A stretch of 64,000 nucleotides of DNA, from NCBI RefSeq assembly GCF_947087965.1, contig NZ_CAMUES010000004.1, positions 152,978 through 216,977 of the forward strand, read 5' to 3'. Both the position numbers and the translations under genes were made by a program. The notes beneath the pieces are model-generated. The model was not told the DNA's origin and ran no database searches. It worked only from the letters and a program-made list of their open reading frames with translations. The stretch is from an uncultured Mobiluncus sp. GTDB lineage: Bacteria; Actinomycetota; Actinomycetes; Actinomycetales; Actinomycetaceae. Below, piece by piece: positions 35,739-44,295 of the stretch (position 1 is its first letter; each line of letters opens with the position of its first letter).

Positions 35739-35852
35739 AGTCACAAGCCCGGTTCGTCTCGTTTTCGGTTCTGTGGGTGCTCTACACTGTGGATAGGGGA
35801 TTGTTTACCACGACAGCCTCACAAGCTATCTGCCAATCACAAAGGAGTTCTG

Positions 35853-36452
35853 GTGAGTTTAACTGAAAAAGAAAAAATGCTGAACCAGATGCTCTATAAC
35901 GCAGACCGAGATCCCACCCTTTGCGGCGAAAGAGACCACGCCAAAGACTTGTGTCTTGAATACAACCAAATCCGACCTTCTGACCACGCCGCCCAGCACC
36001 GCCTCATGCAGGAACTGTTGGGCAAAACCGGGCAAAATTTCACCATCATCGCCCCGTTTTGGTGCGACTACGGCTACAACATTGAAATCGGGGAAAATTT
36101 TTACGCCAACCACAACACGGTGATGTTGGATTGCGCCCGGATTACTTTCGGCAATAATGTTTTCATTGCTCCGAACTGCGGATTTCACACGGCGGGCCAC
36201 CCGATTGACTTTGAGCGGCGAAACCAAGGTTTGGAGTACGGCCACAGCATCACCGTGGGCAACAACGTGTGGATCGGTGCCGCTGTGCAAGTCATGCCGG
36301 GGGTGAGCATCGGCAGCAACGTGGTCATTGGTTCGGGCAGTATCGTCGTCAAAGACATCCCCGATAACTGCGTGGCCATCGGCAACCCCTGCCGGGTACT
36401 GCGGGAAATCACCGAGGCCGACAAACTGACCTCTTGGAATCGCTTTGAATAA
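35853..36452 (+). CDS. Maltose O-acetyltransferase-like (hexapeptide repeat)
   Basis: 199 residues from GTG with AAAGGAG 5 nt upstream. The N-terminal helical segment (KEKMLNQMLYNADRDPTL) is the family's sugar-binding cap; ITVGNNVWIGAAVQVMPGVSIGSNVVIGSGSIVVKDIP shows the left-handed beta-helix hexads; HTAGHPID gives the catalytic His. These enzymes acetylate maltose, glucose or galactosides from acetyl-CoA. The physiological substrate is not defined. It is followed by tRNA-Arg. Confidence 0.9.
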   Translation: MSLTEKEKMLNQMLYNADRDPTLCGERDHAKDLCLEYNQIRPSDHAAQHRLMQELLGKTGQNFTIIAPFWCDYGYNIEIGENFYANHNTVMLDCARITFGNNVFIAPNCGFHTAGHPIDFERRNQGLEYGHSITVGNNVWIGAAVQVMPGVSIGSNVVIGSGSIVVKDIPDNCVAIGNPCRVLREITEADKLTSWNRFE

Positions 36453-36534
36453 AGCCATATTTCTCTAGATTTTCTTGCCTGGAGAGTGCCGATTTGGGGA
36501 ATCGTGCAGGTTAGGGCTAGACTTAATGACCTCA

Positions 36535-36607
36535 GCGCTCGTAGCTCAATGGATAGAGCATCTGACTACGGATCAGAAGGTTGGGGGTTCGAGTCCCTTC
36601 GGGCGCG
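36535..36607 (+). tRNA. tRNA-Arg (anticodon ACG)
   Basis: 73 nt, acceptor GCGCTCG pairs with CGGGCGC (one G-U), discriminator G, anticodon loop CTACGGA, T-loop GTTCGAGTCC. The A34 is normally deaminated to inosine to read CGN codons. CCA is not encoded. Confidence 0.93.
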
Positions 36608-36610
36608 CTG

Positions 36611-36647
36611 TTCCCCGGAATCCGCTGCGATCCAGCGGACCGGGGAA
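36611..36647 (+). terminator. Terminator-like hairpin after tRNA-Arg
   Basis: TTCCCCGG...CCGGGGAA (8 bp) encloses TCCGCTG/CAGCGGA (7 bp) with a two-base bulge and a 5-nt loop. It is very stable, but only a weak T-rich stretch follows (AACTCATTTAA). Confidence 0.6.
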
Positions 36648-36769
36648 AACTCATTTAACGCCCACAATTTGTTCCGCAAGCCTCGGGCTGGCTGGCCGGG
36701 CTGCCGCTAACCAGCCCCGGACGGATGCTATTGCGGGGATTACAACAAAATCCGGTAAGGTATAAGGCG

Positions 36770-37819
36770 ATGAAAACAAGCGAGCCGATGATTACCCTGA
36801 GCGGGGTTAGCAAAATCTATCACGTGAAGTCCGCGGCGGGCGGAACCGTACACGCCTTGGACAACATTGACCTGACGATAGCCAAAGGTTCGATTCACGG
36901 TATCGTGGGACAATCCGGGGCCGGGAAATCCACCTTAATTCGTTGCTTGACGGCGTTGGAAAAACCCACCACCGGCTCCATCACCCTTGACGATCAAGAA
37001 ATGACCACCTTGAGCGAGGCGGAATTGCGCCAGGCGAGACGCAAAATCGGGATGGTGTTCCAGGCCGCGAACCTGCTGGATTCACGCACCGCGGCCGGAA
37101 ACGTCGCCTATCCCCTCTATCTGGCTGGCGTACCGCACGGTAACCGCAAGGAAAAAGTCATGGAGTTGCTGCGGCTGGTAGGTTTACAGGATCGTGCCTC
37201 GTCCTATCCTTCGCAGCTTTCCGGGGGTCAGAAGCAGCGGGTTGGCATTGCTCGGGGTCTGGCCACCAGTCCTCAGGTCCTGTTGTGTGACGAACCAACT
37301 TCAGCGCTGGATCAGGAAACCACCAATCAGGTCCTGCACCTGATTCGGGACCTTTCCGAAAGTTTGGGGGTCACCGTGGTGATTATTACGCACGAGATGG
37401 CGGTAGTGCGTGAAATTTGTGATTCCGTCACCCTGCTGGAACACGGCAAGATTATCCAAACCGGCACGGTTGAGGACATATTAACCGAGCCAGAAAGCCG
37501 TTTAGCGCTTGACCTGGTTCCCCGTCCACAAGTGAAGAGCAAGCCGGTGCTGAACGGCAAACCGGCCGCGCTGGTGGACATTGCTTTCAACTCGAATCCG
37601 GGCAAGCCTACCGGTTCTGCCGTGATGTCAATGGTCGCCGCCGCGGGGGCGGATATTGCGGCCGGAACATTTGAGACTGTAGGAAACACCCAGGTCGGAC
37701 GGCTTGCTTTGGCGGTTTCGGCTGAAAACATGAACGGTCTGATTGCGGCGATGCGCTCCAAAGGTGTGTATGCAACTGTCAGACCTCTGGAGGCTTTGAA
37801 CTTGGAGGAGGAAAACTAA
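36770..37819 (+). CDS. metN: Methionine ABC transporter ATP-binding protein MetN
   Basis: 349 residues from ATG at 36770; the in-frame ATG at 36725 lacks a Shine-Dalgarno. Walker A GQSGAGKS near residue 44, signature LSGGQKQR near 148, Walker B VLLCDEPTSALD near 166, and the H-loop in IITHEMAVV are complete. The last 80 residues form the NIL domain (VDIAFNSNPGKPTGS) that binds methionine and inhibits transport. It is followed at 1 bp by metI. No metQ lies nearby. Confidence 0.93.
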   Translation: MKTSEPMITLSGVSKIYHVKSAAGGTVHALDNIDLTIAKGSIHGIVGQSGAGKSTLIRCLTALEKPTTGSITLDDQEMTTLSEAELRQARRKIGMVFQAANLLDSRTAAGNVAYPLYLAGVPHGNRKEKVMELLRLVGLQDRASSYPSQLSGGQKQRVGIARGLATSPQVLLCDEPTSALDQETTNQVLHLIRDLSESLGVTVVIITHEMAVVREICDSVTLLEHGKIIQTGTVEDILTEPESRLALDLVPRPQVKSKPVLNGKPAALVDIAFNSNPGKPTGSAVMSMVAAAGADIAAGTFETVGNTQVGRLALAVSAENMNGLIAAMRSKGVYATVRPLEALNLEEEN

Positions 37820-37820
37820 C

Positions 37821-38594
37821 ATGCTGGAACTCCTGCCCACCCTACTGTCACAAAACGCAGATTTAGTAAACCAGGTGAACTCGATTGCTACGTCAGTACA
37901 ATCCATTCTGCCCGCTGGACCTGGCGATCCGACTTGGTTTGACAACCCCGCCATCACGCGAGAGATGCTTCCTGCCACCCTGGAGACCTTAGCGATGACA
38001 GCCGTCTCGACTCTGTTCACCGTACTGTTTGGTCTACCGGTGGGGTTGTTCCTGGTTTCCACGGCGAAAACTGGCTTGATGCCCAACGCGGCGGTGAATC
38101 GGATTTTGGGATTCATCGTGAACCTTGGACGTTCCCTGCCGTTCTTGATTTTGGCAGTATTTATCCTCCCGTTCACGCGCCTGGTCGTGGGAACCACCAT
38201 CGGCTGGCAACCGGCCTGCGTCCCACTTATTGTTGGGGCCACGCCATTCTTTGCTCGTCTGGTCGAATCCAACATTATGGGTGTAGATTCCGGCAAGATT
38301 GAAGCGGCGCAAATGATGGGTGCCAGTCGCAGCCAAATCATGTGGGGCGTGCAAGTCCGCGAGGCGCTTCCCGCCCTGATTCAATCCACGACCGTGCTGG
38401 TCATCACCATCATTGGCTATTCCGCGATTACCGGGGCTTTTGGCGGGGGCGGCTTAGGTTCTTTGGCCATTAACTACGGCTACTCGCGCTACCAAGCCGA
38501 TACCCTGCTGGTTTCGCTAATTGTTATTGGCATCATCGTCATTGTCTTGCAGGCCATCGGGGACTTCTTTACCCGAGTTGCGGATCACCGCTAA
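37821..38594 (+). CDS. metI: Methionine ABC transporter permease MetI
   Basis: 257 residues. A leading 40-residue segment precedes five membrane helices. The EAA loop appears as KIEAAQMMGASRSQIMWGVQ, which contacts MetN. YSAITGAFGGGGLGSLAINYGYSRYQ is typical MetI. The one-base gap to metN implies translational coupling. The substrate-binding lipoprotein MetQ is absent from the window, so the ABC system depends on a gene elsewhere. Confidence 0.92.
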   Translation: MLELLPTLLSQNADLVNQVNSIATSVQSILPAGPGDPTWFDNPAITREMLPATLETLAMTAVSTLFTVLFGLPVGLFLVSTAKTGLMPNAAVNRILGFIVNLGRSLPFLILAVFILPFTRLVVGTTIGWQPACVPLIVGATPFFARLVESNIMGVDSGKIEAAQMMGASRSQIMWGVQVREALPALIQSTTVLVITIIGYSAITGAFGGGGLGSLAINYGYSRYQADTLLVSLIVIGIIVIVLQAIGDFFTRVADHR

Positions 38595-38693
38595 AACCCC
38601 TGGTCCCATAGTTCAATAACGAATTACACGAGTTATGCCGTTAGAATTGCCCCAGACTGTCTCAACTGTTGGCGATTCTCGGAAGGAGGGGTT

Positions 38694-39539
38694 TTGGAGT
38701 TCTTTGACCGCATGAAATCCAAGGTGTATCGTTCCGGTCCTGACAAGCCTATAGATGTGACTCAGGCTATCCGCCAAGCCATGGATCGGGGCGCCACTCC
38801 GATGTCCCGTGAACGCACCGTGGCACCCAATCATTTTGAGATTTCCGTTTCTCCTGAAACCGATGCTGCGTTCGAACAGTGGGGTAAAGAAGCCTTGCTG
38901 CAAGAGTTCGTGCGTGACGCCAACGCTTACGCAAACGAGCAAAATTATTCTTTGACCGGTTCGGTTTACGTTGAGTTTACCCCGCTCAATCCCGAACAGC
39001 GCCGCCTGGAAGTTAAGGCTCGTTCCGTTTCCGGAGCTCGTCCGGTGTCTGGGAGTGAACCCGGTATCCCAGCCGAGCCCGTGCTTTCACCCTCCCAATC
39101 AAAACCGCACCCAGCGCCTGCACCGACTCCCGCCGGTGAGAATTTGGAATGGAAGCCTGTGGAATCCGCGGCTCCGGACGTCCTGGCAAACCCCGACACA
39201 ACGAACCCGCAGGAATCCGAACTTTTAGCGAAGCACGAACAAAAACCTCTGTTGGAAGTGGTCGGGGGACAGACTTACCTGCTGGTGGGAGAACGTACTG
39301 TGGTAGGACGGGGACGCAACGTGGACATCGCTTTGAGCGATTCCGGGGTGTCCCATCAGCATTTTGAAATTGTCCAGGTCGGCACCAACTACGTGCTGCG
39401 CGATTTAGGTTCTACGAACGGAACGTTTGTGGAAGGCAACCGCGTCAACGAAGCTACTCTCTTAGATCGCAACGTGGTGACGGCAGGCCGTATCAAGATG
39501 ATTTTCTGGCGTCAAGCCGCTCCACCCCAAGAATCGTGA
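38694..39539 (+). CDS. fhaA: FHA-domain protein FhaA (DUF3662 N-terminus)
   Basis: 281 residues from TTG, preceded by GGAAGGAGGG. Residues 1-120 are the DUF3662 domain (DRMKSKVYRSG, NHFEISVSPETDAAF), followed by a Pro-rich linker and an FHA domain from about 185 (VGERTVVGRGRNVDIALSD, SVSHQHFEI-like SGVSHQHFE, LRDLGSTNGTFVEGNRV). FHA domains bind phosphothreonine made by PknA/PknB. In mycobacteria FhaA binds MviN and regulates wall synthesis. It is first in the seven-gene operon. A TAGAAT at 38642-38647 may be its -10. Confidence 0.94.
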   Translation: MEFFDRMKSKVYRSGPDKPIDVTQAIRQAMDRGATPMSRERTVAPNHFEISVSPETDAAFEQWGKEALLQEFVRDANAYANEQNYSLTGSVYVEFTPLNPEQRRLEVKARSVSGARPVSGSEPGIPAEPVLSPSQSKPHPAPAPTPAGENLEWKPVESAAPDVLANPDTTNPQESELLAKHEQKPLLEVVGGQTYLLVGERTVVGRGRNVDIALSDSGVSHQHFEIVQVGTNYVLRDLGSTNGTFVEGNRVNEATLLDRNVVTAGRIKMIFWRQAAPPQES

Positions 39540-39555
39540 GGCGAGGGGCTAACTG

Positions 39556-40020
39556 TTGAACGAACTGAGTTTTTCCTTACTGCGCCTGGGATATCTGGTG
39601 TTGCTGTGGCTCCTGGTGGGAGGGTCCATCCTGGTTTTGAGCCGCGACATCTACGGTACGGTCGTTACCCGGCGCGACCAGGCCAAATCTTCGAAGCCCT
39701 CAAAAGGCCGTAAACAGAGGAAACGTGACGCCGCGGTGTCCACGCTATTGGTTACCGAAGGGCCTTTGACGGGGTCTTCCCTGCAGCTCACCGATAGGCC
39801 GGTCATCGTGGGCCGCGCTCCGACCTCAACTTTGGTGCTGGATGACGACTACGCTTCGGCTCAACACGCCCGGATTTTTCCGCGAGACGGCCAGTGGTTC
39901 GTGGAGGATCTGGGTTCAACGAACGGGACTGTTGTGGGAGGAGTCCGGATTACTTCTCCGACTCCACTCAGCGCACACACCCCGGTTCGCTTCGGACAAA
40001 CCATAGTGGAGCTGCGCTGA
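39556..40020 (+). CDS. fhaB: FHA-domain membrane-linked protein FhaB (FipA)
   Basis: 154 residues from TTG. The N-terminus has one membrane helix (LGYLVLLWLLVGGSILVL), a basic stretch (SKPSKGRKQRKRD), and an FHA domain (VIVGRAPTSTLVLDDDYASAQHARIF, LGSTNGTVVGGVRI). It is the FipA orthologue, which links to FtsZ/FtsQ and is phosphorylated by PknA. The stop overlaps the start of pstP by one base. Confidence 0.94.
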   Translation: MNELSFSLLRLGYLVLLWLLVGGSILVLSRDIYGTVVTRRDQAKSSKPSKGRKQRKRDAAVSTLLVTEGPLTGSSLQLTDRPVIVGRAPTSTLVLDDDYASAQHARIFPRDGQWFVEDLGSTNGTVVGGVRITSPTPLSAHTPVRFGQTIVELR

Positions 40021-41342
40021 TGTCTATCCAACTGCGTTATGCGGCTCGTTCCCATGTCGGCTTGGTTCGCAAAAACAACCAGGATTCCGGCTATGCCGGG
40101 CCGCATCTGTTGGTGCTGGCTGACGGAATGGGCGGTCCCGCCGGGGGCGACATTGCTTCCTCGGTGGCAGTGGCGCATTTGGCGCCGCTGGACGCAGATT
40201 CCCACGCTGCTGACGACTTGTTGAACTTGTTGCGTGACGCCATTGGGGAGGCCCATCGAGATCTGGTGGAGCTGTCGGGCAGTCACGAGGAGCTGCAGGG
40301 CCTGGGTACCACTTGTGTGGCGATTTTACGTTCGGGAAACAAGATGGCGATGGTTCACGTGGGTGACTCACGAGCCTACCTGTTGCGGGACGGTGAGTTG
40401 ACCCAGGTGACGAAAGACCATTCTTTTGTGCAGTACCTGGTGGAATCTGGGGAATTGACCCCGGAGGAGGCGGCGCACCACCCGAAACGTTCCGTGTTGC
40501 TACGGGTGTTGGGGGATTCCGAAGGCGATGTAACTTTGGACGAGTCCGTGCGTGCGGCTGTGGTGGGGGATCGCTGGCTGCTGTGTTCGGATGGGTTGAG
40601 CGGAGTGGTTTCCGCTGAGACCATCGCCACCGTTCTGGCCGAAGGTGAGACGCCGGAAAGTTGCTGTGAAGATTTGGTCGGTTTAGCGCTGAAGAGCGGT
40701 GCCCCTGACAACGTGACCTGCGTGATTGCTGACGTGGTGGATTCCGATGAGGAACTGACCGCTACCGCTCCCCAGATTGTGGGAGCCGCTTCCATTCGCC
40801 CCGCTGGAGCCAGTATCAGCGAAGCGACTCCCGCTGAGAAAGCCGCGATGCTGCGCCGCGGGAAGCCTTTGGAGCAGGACGAATTTGCCATGCGCACCCC
40901 GAAAGATCCCCGCAAGTTATCCCGGCGGGGTTGGTTCATCGGCATCTTTTTGACGCTGCTGGTTCTGGCGGCCTTGGGTCTCGGAGCGTGGTTTTCCTAT
41001 GGCTGGACCCAAAAGCAGTACTTCTTGGGCGTGAATCAGGGCGAAGTGACCCTGTTTAGGGGGATTGATCAGTCCATTGGCTCGTGGGATTTGTATCACC
41101 CTGTCGAAGGTATGGGGGTGCGCAATTCCGATTTGGCGCCCGTCATCCAGCAGCGCCTGGAAAAGAGCATTTCCCTGCGTAATCGTGAGGAAGCCCAGGA
41201 GTTGATTGCATCGTGGCGGGACACCGGAATGGTGAAGGAAGCGAACAAACCCGCACCATCCCTTGTGACCCCGAGCCCAACCACATCTGAGACAACTGCG
41301 TCAACCGAAGAATCCTCAAATACCGCGGGAGGTAACCAGTAA
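40020..41342 (+). CDS. pstP: PP2C-type serine/threonine phosphatase PstP
   Basis: 440 residues from ATG at 40020 (TGATG overlap with fhaB). The PP2C fold is clear: RKNNQDSGYAGPHLLVLADGMGGPAGGDIASS with metal-binding Asp residues, then VHVGDSRAYL, DHSFVQYLVESG, LLCSDGLSG and SGAPDNVTCVI. After a linker comes one membrane helix near residues 302-322 (GIFLTLLVLAALGLGAWF) and an extracytoplasmic tail rich in Ser and Thr. PstP reverses the actions of PknA and PknB. It is 1 bp overlapped with rodA. Confidence 0.95.
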   Translation: MSIQLRYAARSHVGLVRKNNQDSGYAGPHLLVLADGMGGPAGGDIASSVAVAHLAPLDADSHAADDLLNLLRDAIGEAHRDLVELSGSHEELQGLGTTCVAILRSGNKMAMVHVGDSRAYLLRDGELTQVTKDHSFVQYLVESGELTPEEAAHHPKRSVLLRVLGDSEGDVTLDESVRAAVVGDRWLLCSDGLSGVVSAETIATVLAEGETPESCCEDLVGLALKSGAPDNVTCVIADVVDSDEELTATAPQIVGAASIRPAGASISEATPAEKAAMLRRGKPLEQDEFAMRTPKDPRKLSRRGWFIGIFLTLLVLAALGLGAWFSYGWTQKQYFLGVNQGEVTLFRGIDQSIGSWDLYHPVEGMGVRNSDLAPVIQQRLEKSISLRNREEAQELIASWRDTGMVKEANKPAPSLVTPSPTTSETTASTEESSNTAGGNQ

Positions 41343-42838
41343 TGGCTACCATCGTGCAGTATCCTGCCAGATCTGGGCGTCGCTCCGAACTGGTCTTGCT
41401 CATTCTGGCAATCCTGGTCGGGGTCGGAGCCTACCTTTCCATCATGGTTTCCCACCCGGAGGCTCCCCAGGTTTGGTACTGGTATTGCGCCGCAATCGCC
41501 GTGGGGGGAATCGCGCTACACGTGGCGATGCGGTTTTTGGCTCCCTACGCCGATCCGGTCATTATGCCGGTGGCTTTGGCGTTAAACGGGATTGGTTTGG
41601 CGATGATTTCCCGCCTGGACCTGTACTATCAGCAACGCGCCGATACCACCGGTTCCACTGCGGTGCGTAACGCTATGTTGACCCAGGTCAACAACGAACG
41701 CCAAGTCATTTTCATGGTCGGTTCCATCGCGGTGGTAATCCTGACCTTACTGGTGTTTCGGGATCATCGTAGCCTGCGAAAGTTTGCCTGGCCCTCCCTG
41801 GTCGTGGCCATTTTGCTGATGCTTTCCACCAAGATTCCAGGACTGGGTCAAACCGTCAACGGTGCCGATATTTCCTTGCGGATTTTGGGATTCACGATTC
41901 AGCCCAATGAATTTGCCAAGATTTTGCTGGCAATTTTCTTTGCCGGCTATCTGGAATACCGCCGGGATTCCCTGGCCATTGCCGGGAAAAAGCTCGGTTT
42001 CATTCAACTGCCCCGGTGGCGCGACCTGCTGCCGATTCTGGTCGTGTGGGCAGCGGTGATGGGCCTGTTGGTACTGCAAAAGGACCTGGGGGTGGCGCTA
42101 CTGCTGTTCGCTATCTTTGTTGCCGTGCTCTATGTCGCAACGGACCGCCCCTCCTGGATTATTTTCGGCGGGGTGTTGATGATACCGATGGCTGTCGTGG
42201 CCTATCTGTCCTTTTCCCACGTGCAAGACCGGGTGACGAACTGGCTGCACGCTTTGGATCTGGAGGTCGCGAACCCGGACCGGGTCGGCGGTTCTTGGCA
42301 GCTAGTCAATGCCCTGTTCGGGATGGCCTACGGCGGTTTGACCGGAACCGGATGGGGGTTGGGCAGGCCGGGTCAAACCCCTCTGGCAAACTCGGATTTC
42401 ATTGTGTCCTCCGTCGCTGAGGAAATCGGTTTGACCGGCATGTTGGCCGTAATGCTGCTGTACTTAATCCTGGTACTGCGCGGATTGCGAGCCGCGATGG
42501 GGGTGCGTGACGGTTTCGGGAAACTGCTGGCCACCGCTTTGGCTTTCGGCATCGGGGCGCAGCTGTTTATCGTGGCGGGAGGCGTGACCCGCCTCATTCC
42601 CTCCACCGGTTTGACCGCCCCGTTCCTGGCCGCGGGGGGTGTTTCTTCTGTCGCCAACTGGTTAGCGGTAGCGATTCTGCTGCGGATTTCCGATTCGGCA
42701 CGTCGACCAGTTCCTTCCAATGGAACCGGTGGTTTTAGGTTGACGTCTGGAGGTTCCGGAAACTCGGGAGATTCTGCGGGTGCCGCAGGAGGAGCTCTCG
42801 ATTACGCCGCCACCGAAAGGGTGGTGATGCCTCAATGA
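41342..42838 (+). CDS. rodA: SEDS peptidoglycan polymerase RodA
   Basis: 498 residues with about twelve membrane helices, ATG overlapping the pstP stop. The SEDS signature is near LGRPGQTPLANSDFIVSSVAEEIGLTG. Earlier GQTVNGADISLRILGFTIQPNEFAKI supplies conserved residues, and LQKDLGVALLLF precedes the polymerase site. SEDS proteins polymerise lipid II with their cognate class B PBP, here PbpA. The Gly/Ser-rich end (GSGNSGDSAGAAGGA) is a low-complexity tail. 4-bp overlap with pbpA. Confidence 0.95.
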   Translation: MATIVQYPARSGRRSELVLLILAILVGVGAYLSIMVSHPEAPQVWYWYCAAIAVGGIALHVAMRFLAPYADPVIMPVALALNGIGLAMISRLDLYYQQRADTTGSTAVRNAMLTQVNNERQVIFMVGSIAVVILTLLVFRDHRSLRKFAWPSLVVAILLMLSTKIPGLGQTVNGADISLRILGFTIQPNEFAKILLAIFFAGYLEYRRDSLAIAGKKLGFIQLPRWRDLLPILVVWAAVMGLLVLQKDLGVALLLFAIFVAVLYVATDRPSWIIFGGVLMIPMAVVAYLSFSHVQDRVTNWLHALDLEVANPDRVGGSWQLVNALFGMAYGGLTGTGWGLGRPGQTPLANSDFIVSSVAEEIGLTGMLAVMLLYLILVLRGLRAAMGVRDGFGKLLATALAFGIGAQLFIVAGGVTRLIPSTGLTAPFLAAGGVSSVANWLAVAILLRISDSARRPVPSNGTGGFRLTSGGSGNSGDSAGAAGGALDYAATERVVMPQ

Positions 42839-44295
42839 ACGCTCAGATTCGCCGTTTAGCGGTTGCCCTGATTGTCATGATTGTGGCATTAATGGGGGCG
42901 TTGACGTATCAGCAGTTCTTTTTCGCCCCGACACTGAACGCACACCCCCTGAACCGGCGCGTCACCGATGCCTACTGGAACCAGGAGCGCGGCAAAATCG
43001 TGACCGGGGACGGTGCCCTGGTACTGGCTCAGTCCCTGCCCGTAGGAAACGGGCCGGAAGTCACCTACGCCCGGAATTATCCTCAGGGCGCGAAATACGC
43101 CCATATTACGGGATATTTCCCGGCGGCGATTCGCGGCCAGATGACAGATTTGGAAAAGGCCGCTGAACCGATTTTGTCTGGCAAGGCGGATTCCCAATGG
43201 ATGCAGCGCCTCCAAGACCTGTTTACCGGCGCCCAGCCGCAGGCCGGGAATGTGTCACTAACCATCAATCCGGCAGTCCAGGACGCGATGACCGCGGTGT
43301 TGTCCGGGAAAACCGGCGCCGCCGTGGCGCTGAACCCGAAAACGGGAGAAATCCTGGGAATGGCGTCCTCCCCGGCTTTTGACCCCAACGCCTTGAGCGG
43401 CCCGGACGGCAACGCCCTGCAAAATACCTACAACGCTTTGGTCGCCGACCCGCAAAAACCCCTTCTGAACAGGACAATCAGCGAACTGTATCCCCCCGGT
43501 TCGACGTTTAAGATAGTGACCACCGCGGCTCTGCTGTCTCACGGGACAGTTGCCGCGGATTCGATTGTGGATGCGCCCGATACGCTAGATTTGCCGGGCA
43601 CCGATGTGAAACTCCGAAACTTTGCCGGAGAATCTTGCGGAAACGGCAAGGTGCCGTTGCATCAAGCCTTTGCCCTGTCCTGTAACACCCCGTTTGCGGC
43701 ATTGGGAATGCAGTTGGGCGGCGAGCCTTTACAGGCCCAAGCCAAAGCCTTTGGTTTCGGCACCGTCCCGAACGTGCCGCTGACCGGGGTAGCTTCCCAA
43801 TTCCCTCTCCCGGAAGCGCCGTCTTTCCTGGCCAACGCCGCGATCGGGCAGCAGTCCGTGCGGGTGACGCCCTTGCAGATGGCCATGGTGGCCAGCGCTA
43901 TCGCTAATGACGGAAAAACCATGACTCCCTACCTGATTAATCAGGAGCTCTCCTCCGATTTCCAGGTCCTCAAACAGTATGCTCCTCAGGTCTTAGGCCA
44001 GGCGGTGTCGCCGGAAATTGCCGCCAGTATCCGCCAGATGATGGTGGAAGTTGTCCAGTCCGGAACCGGCAAGGCTGCCGGCATTCCCGGCTTGAACGTG
44101 GCAGGGAAAACCGGAACTGCCGAAACGGGGGTGGGGCACGGCCTTGACCATTGGTTTGTAGGGTTTGCCCCGGCGGAAAACCCACGTATTGCCGTGGCAA
44201 TCGTGGTGGAGGATCCGCAGGGTATACGCGGCACCGGCGGAACCGTGGCTGCCCCATTGGCACGCAGCATTTTGCAGGCAGGAGTGAGCCAATGA
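42835..44295 (+). CDS. pbpA: Class B penicillin-binding protein PbpA (transpeptidase)
   Basis: 486 residues. One N-terminal membrane helix (ALIVMIVALMGALTYQQF) is followed by the pedestal and the transpeptidase domain with motif 1 STFK (in PPGSTFKIVTTA), motif 2 SCN (in ALSCNTPFA) and motif 3 KTGT (in VAGKTGTAE). It cross-links peptidoglycan with RodA during growth. The coupled stop/start at ATGA leads into pknA. Confidence 0.95.
   Translation: MNAQIRRLAVALIVMIVALMGALTYQQFFFAPTLNAHPLNRRVTDAYWNQERGKIVTGDGALVLAQSLPVGNGPEVTYARNYPQGAKYAHITGYFPAAIRGQMTDLEKAAEPILSGKADSQWMQRLQDLFTGAQPQAGNVSLTINPAVQDAMTAVLSGKTGAAVALNPKTGEILGMASSPAFDPNALSGPDGNALQNTYNALVADPQKPLLNRTISELYPPGSTFKIVTTAALLSHGTVAADSIVDAPDTLDLPGTDVKLRNFAGESCGNGKVPLHQAFALSCNTPFAALGMQLGGEPLQAQAKAFGFGTVPNVPLTGVASQFPLPEAPSFLANAAIGQQSVRVTPLQMAMVASAIANDGKTMTPYLINQELSSDFQVLKQYAPQVLGQAVSPEIAASIRQMMVEVVQSGTGKAAGIPGLNVAGKTGTAETGVGHGLDHWFVGFAPAENPRIAVAIVVEDPQGIRGTGGTVAAPLARSILQAGVSQ

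Noticed and set aside
36475..36765. ORF over tRNA-Arg
   Set aside because: It reads through the tRNA and its hairpin and has no homology signal.
36648..36769. SAM-type riboswitch before metN
   Set aside because: A hairpin is present (GGGCTGG/CCAGCCC) but no S-box or SAM-II/IV core elements can be placed in about 120 nt.
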